Assembly (NCBI GenBank): GCA_000421325.1
Contig: ATWQ01000002.1
Span: 62,001 to 126,000, forward strand
Source of the DNA: an alpha proteobacterium SCGC AAA536-K22
GTDB lineage: Bacteria > Pseudomonadota > Alphaproteobacteria > Puniceispirillales > Marisalimonadaceae
Length of the DNA: 64,000 nt
Direction: 5' to 3'
Shown in pieces: positions 18,696 to 29,073 of the stretch. The notes beneath the pieces were generated by a model. The model was not told where the DNA came from. It ran no database searches and was given only the letters and a program-made list of their open reading frames with translations. The position numbers and the translations under genes are program-made. How positions within the stretch are numbered: the first letter of the stretch is position 1; each line of letters starts with the position of its first letter.

Positions 18696-19898
18696 GTGAA
18701 AAAAATTACTAGTAATTTAGTAATAATATTACTTGCTGGTGGAATTGGAAGTAGATTAAAACAAAAAAAAAATAGTAAACAAATGATCAGTTATAACAAT
18801 GAAACAATTTTAGAAAAAAATATTATTAGTTTTAAAAAATTTTTAAAAAATACTCCAATTCAAGTTGTTTCAAATAGCAAAGATTTATCAAAAGTAAGTG
18901 AAATTAACAAAAAATTCAATATATTTCCTCCAATTATAGGAGGTAATGAAAGGCAAGAGAGTGTTTTCAACGCTTTAGAGTTATTAAAAAAAATCAACCC
19001 TAAATACGTTTTAATACATGATGTAGCCAGACCTCTAATCTCACGGGAAGTGATTAAAAAATTACTAAAATACTGTGAAAAAGAGGTTGTATGCGTAGTC
19101 CCTACACTGAATGTTACCGATGCCATAAGAACAGTATCAAAAAATCTAATTACAAATGTTGTAAGCAAAAAAAGTAAAGTATTGGTTCAAACACCTCAAT
19201 TATGTAATTATAATCTTTTAATGGATGCACACTTAAAGAGTAAAAGTTTTTACGAGGACGAGAGTTCTTTATTTTTAAATAATGGAATGAAGGTTATTGC
19301 AACTGAAGGTGACCCACTAACCTTTAAAATAACCTATAAAAAAGATTTAAAATTATTGGAGCCACATTTGTGTGATAATAATACCAAATATGTAACAAAA
19401 GTTGGAAATGGCTTTGATATTCATAGATTTGATATTACTAAAAATAAAAACTTTATCAAGTTAGGTGGAGTTAAAATACATGATATAAGACCATTAATTG
19501 GTCATTCAGATGGTGATGTCCTCCTACATGCTATAACCGATAGCATTTTAGGAATAATAAACAAAGGTGATATTGGAGAATTATTCCCTCCATCAGATGA
19601 TAAATGGAAAGATGCAGATAGTTCACATTTTCTAAAACTTGCATCTATTATGTTAAAAAAAGAAAAAGGAAAAATCAATAATATTGATACAGTAATAATA
19701 TGCGAAAAACCAAAAATATTAAACTATTCAAAAGTAATTACTGAAAATGTTGCAAAAATTTTAAATATTAATCCTCTGAGAATTAGTATTAAAGGAAAAA
19801 CATCTGAAAGTGTTGGCTTTATTGGGCGACAAGAAGGAATTGCTGCTATGGCCACAACATCTGTACAAATAATTGAAAAGATTTTTGATGATCAATAA
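18696..19898 (+). CDS. ispDF: Bifunctional IspD/IspF isoprenoid enzyme
   Basis: Fusion of MEP cytidylyltransferase (IspD) and MECDP synthase (IspF), two non-consecutive steps of the MEP isoprenoid pathway. The 400 aa start with IspD (about 1-225; nucleotide-binding LAGGIGSRLK at 13-22) and continue with IspF from VGNGFDIHRF (about 240), including the metal ligands in DIH and the GHSDGDVLLHAITD segment. The start is GTG at 18696, with CGGAGA five bases upstream; an ATG at 18691 is out of frame and stops at once. This fusion is typical of alphaproteobacteria. Confidence 0.97.
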   Translation: MKKITSNLVIILLAGGIGSRLKQKKNSKQMISYNNETILEKNIISFKKFLKNTPIQVVSNSKDLSKVSEINKKFNIFPPIIGGNERQESVFNALELLKKINPKYVLIHDVARPLISREVIKKLLKYCEKEVVCVVPTLNVTDAIRTVSKNLITNVVSKKSKVLVQTPQLCNYNLLMDAHLKSKSFYEDESSLFLNNGMKVIATEGDPLTFKITYKKDLKLLEPHLCDNNTKYVTKVGNGFDIHRFDITKNKNFIKLGGVKIHDIRPLIGHSDGDVLLHAITDSILGIINKGDIGELFPPSDDKWKDADSSHFLKLASIMLKKEKGKINNIDTVIICEKPKILNYSKVITENVAKILNINPLRISIKGKTSESVGFIGRQEGIAAMATTSVQIIEKIFDDQ

Positions 19899-19918
19899 CA
19901 AAAAATTTTTGATTTTTT

Positions 19919-20401
19919 TTGTCAAAACTTGCTGAGGTTTATCCAATTGGTTGTGTAAAATATGCACCTGGAACACTAGCCTCCATAGTAGCGATAATTT
20001 TTGGGTACTATATTTTAATATTTTTTAATATTAAATTTTTCTTATTGTTTGTTTTTTTTTTTATAATTTTAAGCTACTTTCTTTGCGAAGCGCACATAAG
20101 AGTATATAACAAAAAAGATCCGAAAGAAATTGTAGTTGACGAATTTGGAGGTCAATTTATTGCTCTATTAGGCATAATAGACTCAAATAATATTAACCAT
20201 ATTTTAATATCTTTATTACTATCATTTTTTTTGTTCAGGTTTTTTGATATTACAAAATTAGGACCTATAAAAAGATTTGAAAAATTACCTGATGGATTTG
20301 GTATTTTAGCTGACGATTTAGTTGCAGGTTTATTTGCATTTTTAATCCAAGCGGCTATTTTAACTTCATTAGACAAACCTTTAATTATAAAAACTTTATG
20401 A
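19919..20401 (+). CDS. pgpA: Phosphatidylglycerophosphatase A
   Basis: Inner-membrane lipid phosphatase converting phosphatidylglycerophosphate to phosphatidylglycerol. The 160 aa contain the N-terminal APGTLASI motif (about 17-24), the DEFGGQFIAL metal-site motif (about 70-79) and three to four hydrophobic segments. The C-terminal block has the family signature FFDITKLGPIKRFEKLPDGFGILADDLVAG. The start must be the TTG at 19919, because the only upstream in-frame codons before a TGA stop are two TTT codons of a T8 run. No clear Shine-Dalgarno sequence is visible. Confidence 0.93.
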   Translation: MSKLAEVYPIGCVKYAPGTLASIVAIIFGYYILIFFNIKFFLLFVFFFIILSYFLCEAHIRVYNKKDPKEIVVDEFGGQFIALLGIIDSNNINHILISLLLSFFLFRFFDITKLGPIKRFEKLPDGFGILADDLVAGLFAFLIQAAILTSLDKPLIIKTL

Positions 20402-20408
20402 GTAAAAA

Positions 20409-20903
20409 ATGTGGCAAAAAATAAATAATCAATCTGAAATTTTATTTCACAACTGTCTAGAAAAAAAATTAACAGTTACTACTGCAGAAAGTTGTACAGG
20501 CGGTATGATTGCATCATCAATTGTTTCAATAAGTGGTTCAAGTGCTATCTTTAAATCTTCTGTCGTTACATATTCAAACGAAATGAAAAGTAAAATTTTA
20601 AACATGTCTTTGAAGTCAATTAATGAAAATGGAGCAGTAAGTAAAGTAATTGCTTATGCCATGGCTTCTAATGTATTAAATCTTATGAATTCAGACATTT
20701 CAATTGCAACTACAGGAATAGCGGGACCAGGTGGAGGAAGTAAAAATAAACCAGTTGGACTTGTCTATATTGGAATTGGTACAAAACAAAATACAGTTAC
20801 TAAAAGATATCTATTTAAAGGAAATAGACTTAAAGTTAGGCAAGAAACAACTTTAGAAGCACTAAAACTCGCAAACGAGATTATTGAAACCTTTAAAAGC
20901 TAA
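20409..20903 (+). CDS. pncC: CinA C-terminal-domain protein (nicotinamide-nucleotide amidase PncC)
   Basis: Stand-alone CinA C-terminal domain, 164 aa, which in characterised members deamidates NMN to NaMN in pyridine nucleotide salvage. Key motifs are TTAESCTGGMIAS (about 24-36, catalytic Ser), SVVTYSNEMKSKIL (about 56-69) and ATTGIAGPGGGSKNKPVGLVYIG (about 98-120). The N-terminal MoaB-like domain of long CinA is not present. It lies seven bases after pgpA. Its stop overlaps the opposing ratA stop by four bases (CTAA). Confidence 0.93.
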   Translation: MWQKINNQSEILFHNCLEKKLTVTTAESCTGGMIASSIVSISGSSAIFKSSVVTYSNEMKSKILNMSLKSINENGAVSKVIAYAMASNVLNLMNSDISIATTGIAGPGGGSKNKPVGLVYIGIGTKQNTVTKRYLFKGNRLKVRQETTLEALKLANEIIETFKS

Positions 20904-21328
20904 TTATACAGCTCATTTGCTCTTTTTTCAAATGCCCCTACCATTTTACGAACAGCTTCTGAAAACAACGTTTCCATTAATGTTTGTAGAAAAATAGATT
21001 TAAATTTAAAATCAACCATGAACTGAACTTCACAGCCATTTTTGTTATCTTTAAAAACCCAATAATTTTCAAGGTATTCAAATGGCCCATCTTTATAATT
21101 TACAATTATCTTTTTATTAAAGTTATCTAGAGAAATTTCAGACGAATATATTTCTTTATATATTTTAAAACCAATAATTAAGTCAGCTTCAAAATTATTT
21201 TTACAATTATTCTTAACTCTTGCACCTAAGCACCAAGGTAAAAATTCTGGATATCTTTTAACATCAGAAACTAATTTGAATAAATTTGATGGAGTATGTT
21301 TTATTATCTTTCGCTCTTCGTGCTTCAT
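20900..21328 (-). CDS. ratA: START-domain RatA/COQ10-like protein
   Basis: Polyketide-cyclase/START-fold protein of the RatA/COQ10 family, 142 aa. The protein has the family LVSDVKRYPEFLPWCLGARV segment (about 18-37) and an FxSIFLQTLMETLFSEAVRKMVGAFEKRA C-terminal helix. In alphaproteobacteria and mitochondria this family acts as a ubiquinone-binding chaperone needed for respiration; the E. coli homologue was described as a ribosome-association toxin. The position directly after lipA and the ubiquinone-based respiration here favour the COQ10-type role. Confidence 0.88.
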   Translation of the reverse strand: MKHEERKIIKHTPSNLFKLVSDVKRYPEFLPWCLGARVKNNCKNNFEADLIIGFKIYKEIYSSEISLDNFNKKIIVNYKDGPFEYLENYWVFKDNKNGCEVQFMVDFKFKSIFLQTLMETLFSEAVRKMVGAFEKRANELYN

Positions 21329-22294
21329 TTAATTATTTCTTTTTATTCCATTATACAAGTGAACCCTTGCTTTTTTAAGTTTTTCAAAGTCTTCACTTGC
21401 ATGAAAACTACTTCTTGTTAATGGAGAAGAGGAAACAACAAGAAATCCTTTTGAAAGCGCTACTTTTTCGTATTTTTTAAATTCAATGGGATCGACATAC
21501 TTTTCGACTTTATGATGTTTGATAGTTGGTTGGAGATATTGTCCAATAGTTAAAAAATCAATATTTGCTGATCTCATATCGTCCATTACTTGATAAACTT
21601 CGTTTTCATTCTCACCGAGGCCTACCATTATTCCAGATTTAGTAAAAATATTAGGATTAGTTTCTTTTACTTTTGCCAGTAAATTCAATGAATGAAAGTA
21701 TCTCGCTCCCGGCCGAACTGTTGTATATAATCTTGGAACAGTTTCAAGATTATGGTTGAAAACATCAGGTTTTGCATAAATAACTTTTTCTAATGCACCA
21801 TCTTTTCTTAAAAAATCAGGTGTTAATATTTCTATTGATGTATGTGGAGATAATTTTCTTATATCTTTTATTGTATTTACAAAATGATCGGCACCACCGT
21901 CATATAAATCATCCCTATCAACAGATGTAATTACAACGTGACTTAAGCTTAATCTTGCAACTGACTTAGCCACCCTGATAGGCTCTGACAAATCAAGTCC
22001 CTTTGGCTTGCCAGTGGCAACATTACAAAAAGAACAAGCTCTGGTACAAGTATCACCCATAATCATCATTGTAGCATGTTTTTTTGACCAACAATTACCT
22101 ATGTTAGGACAGCTAGCTTCTTCGCATACCGTTGTAATATTAAGGTCATCTAATAGTCCCTTAGTTTCATCAAAAATTTTTCCCAAGGGAGCCCTTACTC
22201 TAAGCCAATTTGGCTTTGGTGGTGAGACATTATCAGGCTTATGTATTTTTTCTGGATGTCTAATTTTCTTTATTTCATTCATGGACTTTATCAT
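21329..22294 (-). CDS. lipA: Lipoyl synthase
   Basis: Radical-SAM enzyme inserting two sulfurs into protein-bound octanoate to make lipoate, needed by the neighbouring PDH genes. The 321 aa carry the auxiliary-cluster motif [12 protein letters not shown] (about 57-68), the radical-SAM motif CTRACSFC (about 83-90), and a C-terminal RSSFHA serine ligand of the auxiliary cluster. The length is normal. The stop is next to the ratA start (no gap), and lpd lies 21 bp upstream. lipB is not in the window. Confidence 0.98.
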   Translation of the reverse strand: MIKSMNEIKKIRHPEKIHKPDNVSPPKPNWLRVRAPLGKIFDETKGLLDDLNITTVCEEASCPNIGNCWSKKHATMMIMGDTCTRACSFCNVATGKPKGLDLSEPIRVAKSVARLSLSHVVITSVDRDDLYDGGADHFVNTIKDIRKLSPHTSIEILTPDFLRKDGALEKVIYAKPDVFNHNLETVPRLYTTVRPGARYFHSLNLLAKVKETNPNIFTKSGIMVGLGENENEVYQVMDDMRSANIDFLTIGQYLQPTIKHHKVEKYVDPIEFKKYEKVALSKGFLVVSSSPLTRSSFHASEDFEKLKKARVHLYNGIKRNN

Positions 22295-22315
22295 TAAATA
22301 TTTTATAAATTTATT

Positions 22316-23725
22316 TTAATAATGAATAGCTTGATTGTATGCATCGAGAACAGACTCGTGCATACTTTCAGAAAGAGTTGGGTGTGGAAAGATAGTATGC
22401 ATTAACTCCTTTTCAGTAGTTTCTAATTTTTTGGCTATTGAAAACCCTTGTATTAACTCAGTAACTTCTGGTCCAACCATATGAGCTCCAATTAACTCAC
22501 CGGTATCTTTGTTAAATATTGTTTTTATCATTCCTTCAGAGTCCCCTAAAGCAATAGCTTTACCGTTACCAACAAATGGGAATTTACCAACCTTAATATT
22601 AAGGTTTTGAAACTTTGCATTTTTTTCTGTTAATCCTATAGACGCTACCTGTGGTCTACAATATGTACAGCCAGGTATTGAAGTTTTATCTATAGGTATT
22701 AGATCTTTATGGCCTGCAATTTTTTCTACGCACAAAATACCCTCATGACTTGCCTTGTGAGCCAACCATGGTCCAGCAGTTACATCTCCAATAGCATAGA
22801 TACCTTTTTCATCTGTTTCCATCCATTCGTTCGTTAAAATATGACCTTTATCAAAGTTAACATTATAATTATCTAAACCTAAATTTTCAGTATTTGGTAC
22901 GATACCAATAGCTAAAATTAATTTTTCCGCATTAATTTTTTCAACTTTACCATTTACAGAAATGTCAGCAGACACAGATTTATTTAGGATTTCAACAGAT
23001 TTTAAAATTGCATTTGTTTTAATAACTACACCTCTTTTTTTAAAGTTATTATCTACAATTTTAGATATATCTTCGTCCTCATTTGGTAAAATTGACGGCA
23101 GAGCCTCTACAACGGTAACATCAACTCCTAAATCATTATAAAAAGATGCAAACTCCATTCCTATAGCGCCAGAACCAATAATAATTAGTGAGGTAGGTAA
23201 TTTTGGAGGTGTCATTGCAGTCTTGTAATCCCAAACATTCACACCATCAGAAGATATAAACGGTAAATTTCTAGATCTTGCCCCTGTTGCGATAATAATA
23301 TTTTTTGCTTTTTTACTAATAGTCTCTGTTTTAGTTTTTATCATTATTGTTTTTGAATCAATTGAGCCATTTTCTATATTTCCAAATCCCTCGTAAACAA
23401 AAACTTTATTTTTTTTTAGAAGGTGGCTTATACCTTCTGATAATTGTGCAGCTACTTTCCTTGATCGTTTTGTTATATTATTTATATCCATTTTTATATC
23501 AGAAACCGTAAAACCAAATTCGCTAACATTATCTAGCATATGTCTAATTTCACTCGCCCTTAATAGAGCTTTAGTAGGAATACAACCCCAATTTAAACAA
23601 ATACCGCCCAAATGTTTGTCTTCAACTAATGCAACAGACATACCTAGTTGTGATGCTTTGATTGCGGCAACATAACCTCCGGGGCCACCCCCAATAACAA
23701 TAAGATCATAATCATTTTTTGTCAT
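22316..23725 (-). CDS. lpd: Dihydrolipoyl dehydrogenase (E3)
   Basis: FAD flavoprotein that reoxidises dihydrolipoamide, the E3 component of pyruvate dehydrogenase. The 469 aa contain the FAD motif GGGPGGY (about 12-18), redox disulfide GGICLNWGCIPTKAL (about 40-54), NAD motif GSGAIGMEFA (about 183-192), the second FAD-binding segment YAIGDVT near 314, and the catalytic C-terminal HPHPTLSE (about 446-453). It lies eight bases after the pdhC stop, in the usual pdhABC-lpd order. Confidence 0.98.
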   Translation of the reverse strand: MTKNDYDLIVIGGGPGGYVAAIKASQLGMSVALVEDKHLGGICLNWGCIPTKALLRASEIRHMLDNVSEFGFTVSDIKMDINNITKRSRKVAAQLSEGISHLLKKNKVFVYEGFGNIENGSIDSKTIMIKTKTETISKKAKNIIIATGARSRNLPFISSDGVNVWDYKTAMTPPKLPTSLIIIGSGAIGMEFASFYNDLGVDVTVVEALPSILPNEDEDISKIVDNNFKKRGVVIKTNAILKSVEILNKSVSADISVNGKVEKINAEKLILAIGIVPNTENLGLDNYNVNFDKGHILTNEWMETDEKGIYAIGDVTAGPWLAHKASHEGILCVEKIAGHKDLIPIDKTSIPGCTYCRPQVASIGLTEKNAKFQNLNIKVGKFPFVGNGKAIALGDSEGMIKTIFNKDTGELIGAHMVGPEVTELIQGFSIAKKLETTEKELMHTIFPHPTLSESMHESVLDAYNQAIHY

Positions 23726-23733
23726 GTTTATTC

Positions 23734-24991
23734 CTATAAAAGCATTAATGATGGATTTTCGATAAATTTTTTAAATTCTGATAAAAGCTCCGCTCCAACA
23801 GCACCATCAACTACCCGATGATCACACGACAATGTAACAGTCATTATAGTAGCTATTATTATCTGTTCATTAATCACAGTGGGTCGCTTTTCTCCAGCCC
23901 CAACCGCAAGAATACATCCTTGTGGTGGATTTATAACTGCTGAAAATTCTTTAATACCATACATACCAAGATTAGAAATTGAGAAGGATCCCCCTATATA
24001 ATCTTCGTGTAATAATTTTCCGTTTTTAGCTTTATCTGCTAAATTCTTCATTTCTTCAGATATTTGTAGCAAACCCTTCGATTGGACGTCTTTAATAATT
24101 GGTGTAATTAATCCACCCTTAATGGCAACAGCAACTGATATGTCTGTTGTATGAAAATATTTAGTATTTTCATTTTCCCAACTAGCATTTGCTTTAGGCA
24201 CTTTCATTAGAGCCGCACTAGAAGCCTTTATAATCATATCATTCACAGAAATTTTATATTGTTCCTTGGCTTTAGAATTTAAGGCACTTCTAATTTTCAA
24301 GAGCTCATCTATATTACAATCAAGAGAAAGATAAAAAATGTGGAGCTTCGTTTTTGGATTTAACAAGCCTTTCTGCAATTGTTTTTCGCATTGCACTATT
24401 TTTAACGAGTTCAAAGTTATCTATAGAAGTTTTGTTTAGATTTTTGACATTTTTATTATTATTATAATTTTCAACATCTACCTTTAGTATCCTACCGTTG
24501 GGACCTGAACCTAACAATGAGTTTAAATCTATATCTCTTTGTTTAGCTATCCTTTTTGCTAAAGGTGTAATAAATATTCTATCTTTAATTACATCTAAAA
24601 TTTTTTCTTTTATTTCACTTTTAAAAGTAGGTTTAGAAACGTTGACTATATTATCTTCCAATATTTTTTCGTCTATAATTTTTTTGTCTATAGACTTCTT
24701 TTCAATTATTTCTTCTTCTACTTTATTAGGTAAATCTGTTAATTCTTCACCCTCCAAAAGCAAAATGGCAATTGGAACGTTAACCTTTATAGATTCTTGA
24801 CCTTCATCAACTAAAATTTTACCAATCACTCCTTCGTCTATTGCTTCGACCTCCATAGTAGCTTTGTCTGTTTCTATTTCAGCAATTAAATCACCAGATT
24901 CAACTTTATCACCTTCTTTAACCAACCATTTTGATAAGGTACCCTCCTCCATAGTTGGACTCAGTGCTGGCATTAAGATATCTATACTCAT
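23734..24991 (-). CDS. pdhC: Dihydrolipoamide acetyltransferase E2 of PDH, interrupted by a +1 frameshift
   Basis: E2 core of pyruvate dehydrogenase. The first frame (24991 down to about 24338) encodes a lipoyl domain with K43 in ETDKA, a linker, and a peripheral-subunit-binding domain (ITPLAKRIA ... GSGPNGRI). The second frame, ending at 23734, encodes the catalytic domain with [11 protein letters not shown] and the active-site DHRVVDGA. The frames join cleanly if the T6 run (sense strand; plus-strand A6 at 24333-24338) is read as T5, giving [17 protein letters not shown]. The total of 1258 bases is one more than a multiple of three. pdhB, lpd and lipA beside it are intact, so a sequencing error or a very recent mutation is more likely than decay. 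Confidence 0.93.
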
Positions 24992-25000
24992 CTCATATCC

Positions 25001-26335
25001 TTAGTCTTTATAACAAACTTCGCCACATGCATTTACAATGTCATCAACTTGAGGTAGTGCAAGTTTTTCTAAATTGGCAGCATAAGGCATTGGTACATCT
25101 TTACCAGTAACTCTTTTAACCGGCGCATCAAGCCAATCAAAAGCGTTTTCGTTAATAAGAGCTGAAATTTCTGCGCCAATGCCTGCAAAAGGAAAACCTT
25201 CCTCACAAGTAACCACCCTATTAGTTTTTTTAACAGAATTAATTATTGTATCCAAGTCTAAGGGACGTAATGACCTTAAATTTACAACTTCAGCATTGAT
25301 ACCTTTTTCATGTAAAATTTCTGCTGCCTCAAGAGACTTTCCTACCATTATAGAAAACGCAATAATAGTAACATCTGAGCCTTCTTTTTCAACATTAGCT
25401 TTTCCTATTGATAATAAAAAATCTTCATTGTCTGGGCAATTAAAAGATTGGCCGTACATAACTTCATTCTCAAGAAAAATTACTGGATCTGGATCTCTTA
25501 TAGCAGATTTTAATAATCCTTTAGCATCTTTACTAGACCATGGTGAAACAACTTTTAAACCAGGACAATGAGCATACCAACTAGCATAACATTGGCTATG
25601 CTGGGCTGCAACCCGTGAAGCTGCACCATTAGGTCCTCTGAAAACAATTGGACAACCCATCTGTCCACCTGACATATAAAGTGTTTTGGCTGCCGAGTTA
25701 ATTATTTGGTCCATTGCCTGCATTGCAAAATTAAAAGTCATAAATTCAACGATTGGTTTTAAATTTCCAAATGCAGCACCGATACCTATACCAGCAAAAC
25801 CATGCTCTGTTATAGGAGTGTCGTAGACACGTTTATCACCAAACTCATCAAGTAAACCCTGGGTTACTTTGTATGCACCCTGATATTCAGCAACTTCTTC
25901 TCCCATTACGAAAACATTTTTGTCAGATCTCATTTCTTCTGCCATTGCGTTTCTTAAAGCTTCTCTTACAGTAATAATACTTGAATTGGGCTCGAGGGTA
26001 ATTGGTTTCACCATTTTTAACTCAGGCGCAATTTTTTCTTTTTCTAGATATGGTTTGTCAGCAATATTTTTTATTGAAGCATGTGGTAATTCAGTTGAAT
26101 CAATTAATAATGCTATTGGAGTATTAACTTTAACACCCTCAGTTCCGGCTGGAACAAGCAATTGACCTATTTTTCCATCATCAACCGCTTCTACTTCCAT
26201 TGTAGCTTTATCTGTTTCTATTTCAGCAATTAAATCACCTGATGAAATTGAGTCTCCTTCATTTACAAGCCATTTGGCTAAAGTTCCCTCTTCCATAGTG
26301 GGACTAAGAGCAGGCATTAAAATTTCAATTGTCAT
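25001..26335 (-). CDS. pdhB: Pyruvate dehydrogenase E1 beta with N-terminal lipoyl domain
   Basis: E1 beta subunit of pyruvate dehydrogenase, 444 aa. Residues 1-80 form a lipoyl domain (K43 in [12 protein letters not shown]), nearly identical to that of the adjacent E2. A short linker leads to the transketolase-type domain starting near [12 protein letters not shown] (about 125). [14 protein letters not shown] and the C-terminal transketolase domain with [15 protein letters not shown] follow. The E1-beta lipoyl fusion is a known alphaproteobacterial form. It starts ten bases after pdhA. Confidence 0.97.
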   Translation of the reverse strand: MTIEILMPALSPTMEEGTLAKWLVNEGDSISSGDLIAEIETDKATMEVEAVDDGKIGQLLVPAGTEGVKVNTPIALLIDSTELPHASIKNIADKPYLEKEKIAPELKMVKPITLEPNSSIITVREALRNAMAEEMRSDKNVFVMGEEVAEYQGAYKVTQGLLDEFGDKRVYDTPITEHGFAGIGIGAAFGNLKPIVEFMTFNFAMQAMDQIINSAAKTLYMSGGQMGCPIVFRGPNGAASRVAAQHSQCYASWYAHCPGLKVVSPWSSKDAKGLLKSAIRDPDPVIFLENEVMYGQSFNCPDNEDFLLSIGKANVEKEGSDVTIIAFSIMVGKSLEAAEILHEKGINAEVVNLRSLRPLDLDTIINSVKKTNRVVTCEEGFPFAGIGAEISALINENAFDWLDAPVKRVTGKDVPMPYAANLEKLALPQVDDIVNACGEVCYKD

Positions 26336-26345
26336 TTAATCACCA

Positions 26346-27350
26346 TTAATTAATAGTTATATCCGTATATAATTCAGCTTCAGAAGGTTCTGGTGAATCT
26401 TGAGCAAATTTTGCAGCATCTGCAATTTTAGATTTTATTTTCACATCAATATCTTTAAGAGCTTTATCTTCAACACCCATTTTATTCAATAAAATTTTAA
26501 TATTTTCAATTGGATCAGACGTTTTTCTAATTTTCTCGACTTCGTCTCTAGTTCTATATTTAGCTGGATCTGACATAGAATGTCCTCTATACCTATAAGT
26601 CTTCATTTCTAAAATATAAGGACCTTTGCCTGATCGACAATACTCAATGGCTCTAATTGCAGCATCTCTTACAGCAATAATATCCATACCATCAACAATT
26701 TCTGATTTAATGCCATATGCTTTTCCTCTATCTGATAAATTATCACCTGCTGAAGATCTATTTACAGATGTACCCATACCATACTTATTATTTTCTATTA
26801 CAAAAATAACAGGAAGCTTCCAAAGTGAGGCTATATTATAAGATTCATAAACTTGCCCTTGGTTTGCTGCTCCATCTCCAAAATATGTTATAGATACATT
26901 TTTATTTCCATTATATTTATGTGCAAAAGCCAAACCTGCTCCAATGGGAACTTGAGCTGCTACAATTCCATGCCCACCAAAAAAACCTTTTTCACGGCTA
27001 AACATGTGCATTGATCCACCTTTACCCTTTGAATAACCGTCTTCTCTACCAGTTAACTCAGCCATAACACCTTTAGGATCCATATCACATGCTATCATAT
27101 GACCATGATCTCTGTACGATGTAACAATACTATCACCTTCTATTTGTGCTGACTGGATACCAACAACCACCGCTTCTTGACCTATATATAAATGGCAAAA
27201 ACCACCTATCTTGCCCATACCATATAATTGACCTGCTTTTTCTTCAAACCTTCTAATAAGAAGCATTTTCTGATACATGTCTATTAATAATTCTAAATCA
27301 TAATTCATTTTTGATTCATTTAATGTTTTTGTTGACGTATTTTTTTTCAT
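26346..27350 (-). CDS. pdhA: Pyruvate dehydrogenase E1 alpha
   Basis: Thiamine-diphosphate-dependent E1 alpha subunit of pyruvate dehydrogenase. Motifs include IRRFEEKAGQLYGMGKIGGFCHLYIGQEA, the phosphorylation-loop-like YRDHGH, and the ThDP site GDGAANQGQVYESYN...ENNKYGMGT. YRYRGHSMSDPAKYR comes towards the C-terminus. The ATG at 27350 is chosen (334 aa): it has AGG about seven bases upstream. The longer frame would need a TTG at 27374 and adds eight unconserved residues. Confidence 0.96.
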   Translation of the reverse strand: MKKNTSTKTLNESKMNYDLELLIDMYQKMLLIRRFEEKAGQLYGMGKIGGFCHLYIGQEAVVVGIQSAQIEGDSIVTSYRDHGHMIACDMDPKGVMAELTGREDGYSKGKGGSMHMFSREKGFFGGHGIVAAQVPIGAGLAFAHKYNGNKNVSITYFGDGAANQGQVYESYNIASLWKLPVIFVIENNKYGMGTSVNRSSAGDNLSDRGKAYGIKSEIVDGMDIIAVRDAAIRAIEYCRSGKGPYILEMKTYRYRGHSMSDPAKYRTRDEVEKIRKTSDPIENIKILLNKMGVEDKALKDIDVKIKSKIADAAKFAQDSPEPSEAELYTDITIN

Positions 27351-27407
27351 ATAAACCTGTGTTATTAATAACAAAATTTTAATAATTTAAGTATCTTCTA
27401 ACAAAAT

Positions 27408-27434
27408 ATTAAGATTATTCCTAATAATATCTTA
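27408..27434 (-). terminator. AT-only stem-loop between ftsB and pdhA
   Basis: On the minus strand, just after the ftsB stop, ATTAAG-AT-ATTATT pairs with AATAATCTTAAT around an AGG loop, leaving a two-base bulge. ATTTTGTT follows. It could end the eno-ftsB transcript or protect the pdh mRNA end. Without G-C pairs and without a long U tract it would be a weak intrinsic terminator. Confidence 0.35.
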
Positions 27435-27436
27435 AT

Positions 27437-27748
27437 CTATTTAGTAATATCAATCACTATTTGGTCAGATTCAATAAGGCCTAATGATTTATGTGCAATT
27501 TCTGAAATTATATCAGAGTCTAAATTATTATCACGAAGAAGATTTATTTCTGAAGAGGTTTTTATTTTATCATTAAGTAAAATGTTATATTCCTTTTTAG
27601 CCACTGATATTTGATTATTTAATAAAAAAATTTTCCAAACTGATCTGTCTCCAAAAAAGATATGCGAAATAAAAAAAACAAATATTAATAAAGAAAAAAA
27701 TGTCATTAAATTTAGAAGAAAATTTTTTCTGCTTAAATATCTATTCAT
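27437..27748 (-). CDS. ftsB: FtsB/DivIC-type septum formation initiator
   Basis: Small divisome protein, 103 aa. It has one transmembrane helix (about 13-33) followed by a coiled-coil (about 45-80) and a short conserved tail with AHKSLGLIESDQIVID. It links FtsL/FtsQ in the septal complex. The position between eno and pdhA is standard for alphaproteobacteria and is the main support, since the sequence itself is weakly conserved. Confidence 0.85.
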   Translation of the reverse strand: MNRYLSRKNFLLNLMTFFSLLIFVFFISHIFFGDRSVWKIFLLNNQISVAKKEYNILLNDKIKTSSEINLLRDNNLDSDIISEIAHKSLGLIESDQIVIDITK

Positions 27749-27760
27749 ATTACAAATATC

Positions 27761-29047
27761 CTAAATATTAAAATAATTGAAAAAATTATTGCCATAATAA
27801 TAAGCGTCATCGCCCATCATTTCTTCTATTCTTAAAAGCTGATTATATTTGGCAGTTCTATCACTTCTTGATAATGATCCTGTTTTAATTTGACCAGCAT
27901 TTAAAGCAACACTTAAGTCACTTATAAAAACATCTTCTGTTTCACCAGATCTATGAGAAACAATAACTCCAAAATTAGAATCCTTAGCTAATTCCATTGT
28001 TTCAAGAGTTTCTGAAAGTGTGCCAATTTGATTAAGTTTAATTAAAATTGCATTTGCCGAATTGTTTTTTATTCCTTTTAACAGTCTTTCTTTATTTGTA
28101 ACAAAAAGATCATCACCTACGATTTGTACTTTTTTACCAATTCGCTTTGTGAGTTCTTTAAAACCATCCCAATCATTTTCATCAAATGGATCTTCAATAG
28201 AAACAATAGGAAATTTATTACAAATATTTTCCCAAAATATAACTAATTCATCAGAAGAGTATTTTTTATTTTCACCTTTTAAAGTGTAAAAATTATCCTT
28301 AAATAATTCACTTGCTGCAGCATCTATAGCAATAAAGATTTCTTCACCTAGTTTATACCCACTTTTTTCAACAGATTCTGAAATATAAGTTAGTGCTTCT
28401 TCAAGATTATTTATATTTGGAGCAAAGCCACCTTCATCTCCTACAGAAGTAGAAAACCCCTTTTGAGTTAAAATTTTTTTTAAATTAAGGAAAATTTCTG
28501 TACCTGACCTTAGAGCATCAGAAAATTTAGAAAAACCAATTGGCATTATCATACATTCTTGAAAATCTAATCCATTATTGGCGTGAGCACCCCCATTAAT
28601 AATATTCATCATTGGAACAGGTAGAGTGTAGGCTCTCATTCCACCAATATATTTCCATAAAGGTAATTTCAAAGAGTTAGCCGCGGCCCTAGCAACAGCC
28701 ATCGAAAAGCCGAGTATAGCATTAGCACCTAATTTATTTTTGTTAGCTGTACCGTCAAGCTCAATTAAATCACGATCTATATTTCTTTGTTGAAATGGAT
28801 TTCTTCCAGAAAAGGTATTGAAAATTTCAACATTTACATTTTCAATAGCTTTTAGAACACTCATTCCATTAAAAAACTTTGAATTATCGTCTCTAAGCTC
28901 GTATGCTTCATATTCACCAGTTGAAGCTCCAGACGGGACAGCTGCTCTACCTAAACTGCCGTCAGATAATTTAACGTCAACTTCTAATGTTGGATTACCC
29001 CTACTATCTAAAATTTGTCTAGCTAAAATGTCAGAAATATAAACCAT
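27761..29047 (-). CDS. eno: Enolase
   Basis: Glycolytic 2-phosphoglycerate dehydratase, also a partner of RNase E degradosomes in some bacteria. The 428 aa contain the N-terminal [25 protein letters not shown], substrate loop [13 protein letters not shown] (about 152-164), and metal ligands in [14 protein letters not shown] and VGDDLFVTN. Catalytic Lys is in [10 protein letters not shown] and the HRSGETED signature follows. It starts an eno-ftsB pair, 26 bp after kdsA. Confidence 0.98.
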   Translation of the reverse strand: MVYISDILARQILDSRGNPTLEVDVKLSDGSLGRAAVPSGASTGEYEAYELRDDNSKFFNGMSVLKAIENVNVEIFNTFSGRNPFQQRNIDRDLIELDGTANKNKLGANAILGFSMAVARAAANSLKLPLWKYIGGMRAYTLPVPMMNIINGGAHANNGLDFQECMIMPIGFSKFSDALRSGTEIFLNLKKILTQKGFSTSVGDEGGFAPNINNLEEALTYISESVEKSGYKLGEEIFIAIDAAASELFKDNFYTLKGENKKYSSDELVIFWENICNKFPIVSIEDPFDENDWDGFKELTKRIGKKVQIVGDDLFVTNKERLLKGIKNNSANAILIKLNQIGTLSETLETMELAKDSNFGVIVSHRSGETEDVFISDLSVALNAGQIKTGSLSRSDRTAKYNQLLRIEEMMGDDAYYYGNNFFNYFNI

Positions 29048-29073
29048 TATGACTCCAATGTAACAGTAATGTA

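Noticed and set aside
22008-22319. Plus-strand frame of 103 codons
   Set aside because: It is antisense to the cysteine-motif region of lipA and has no family resemblance.
24320-24414. Programmed ribosomal frameshift in pdhC
   Set aside because: Restoring the frame needs a +1 shift at a T6 run with no recognisable shifty stop context. A single-base insertion or sequence error explains it more simply.
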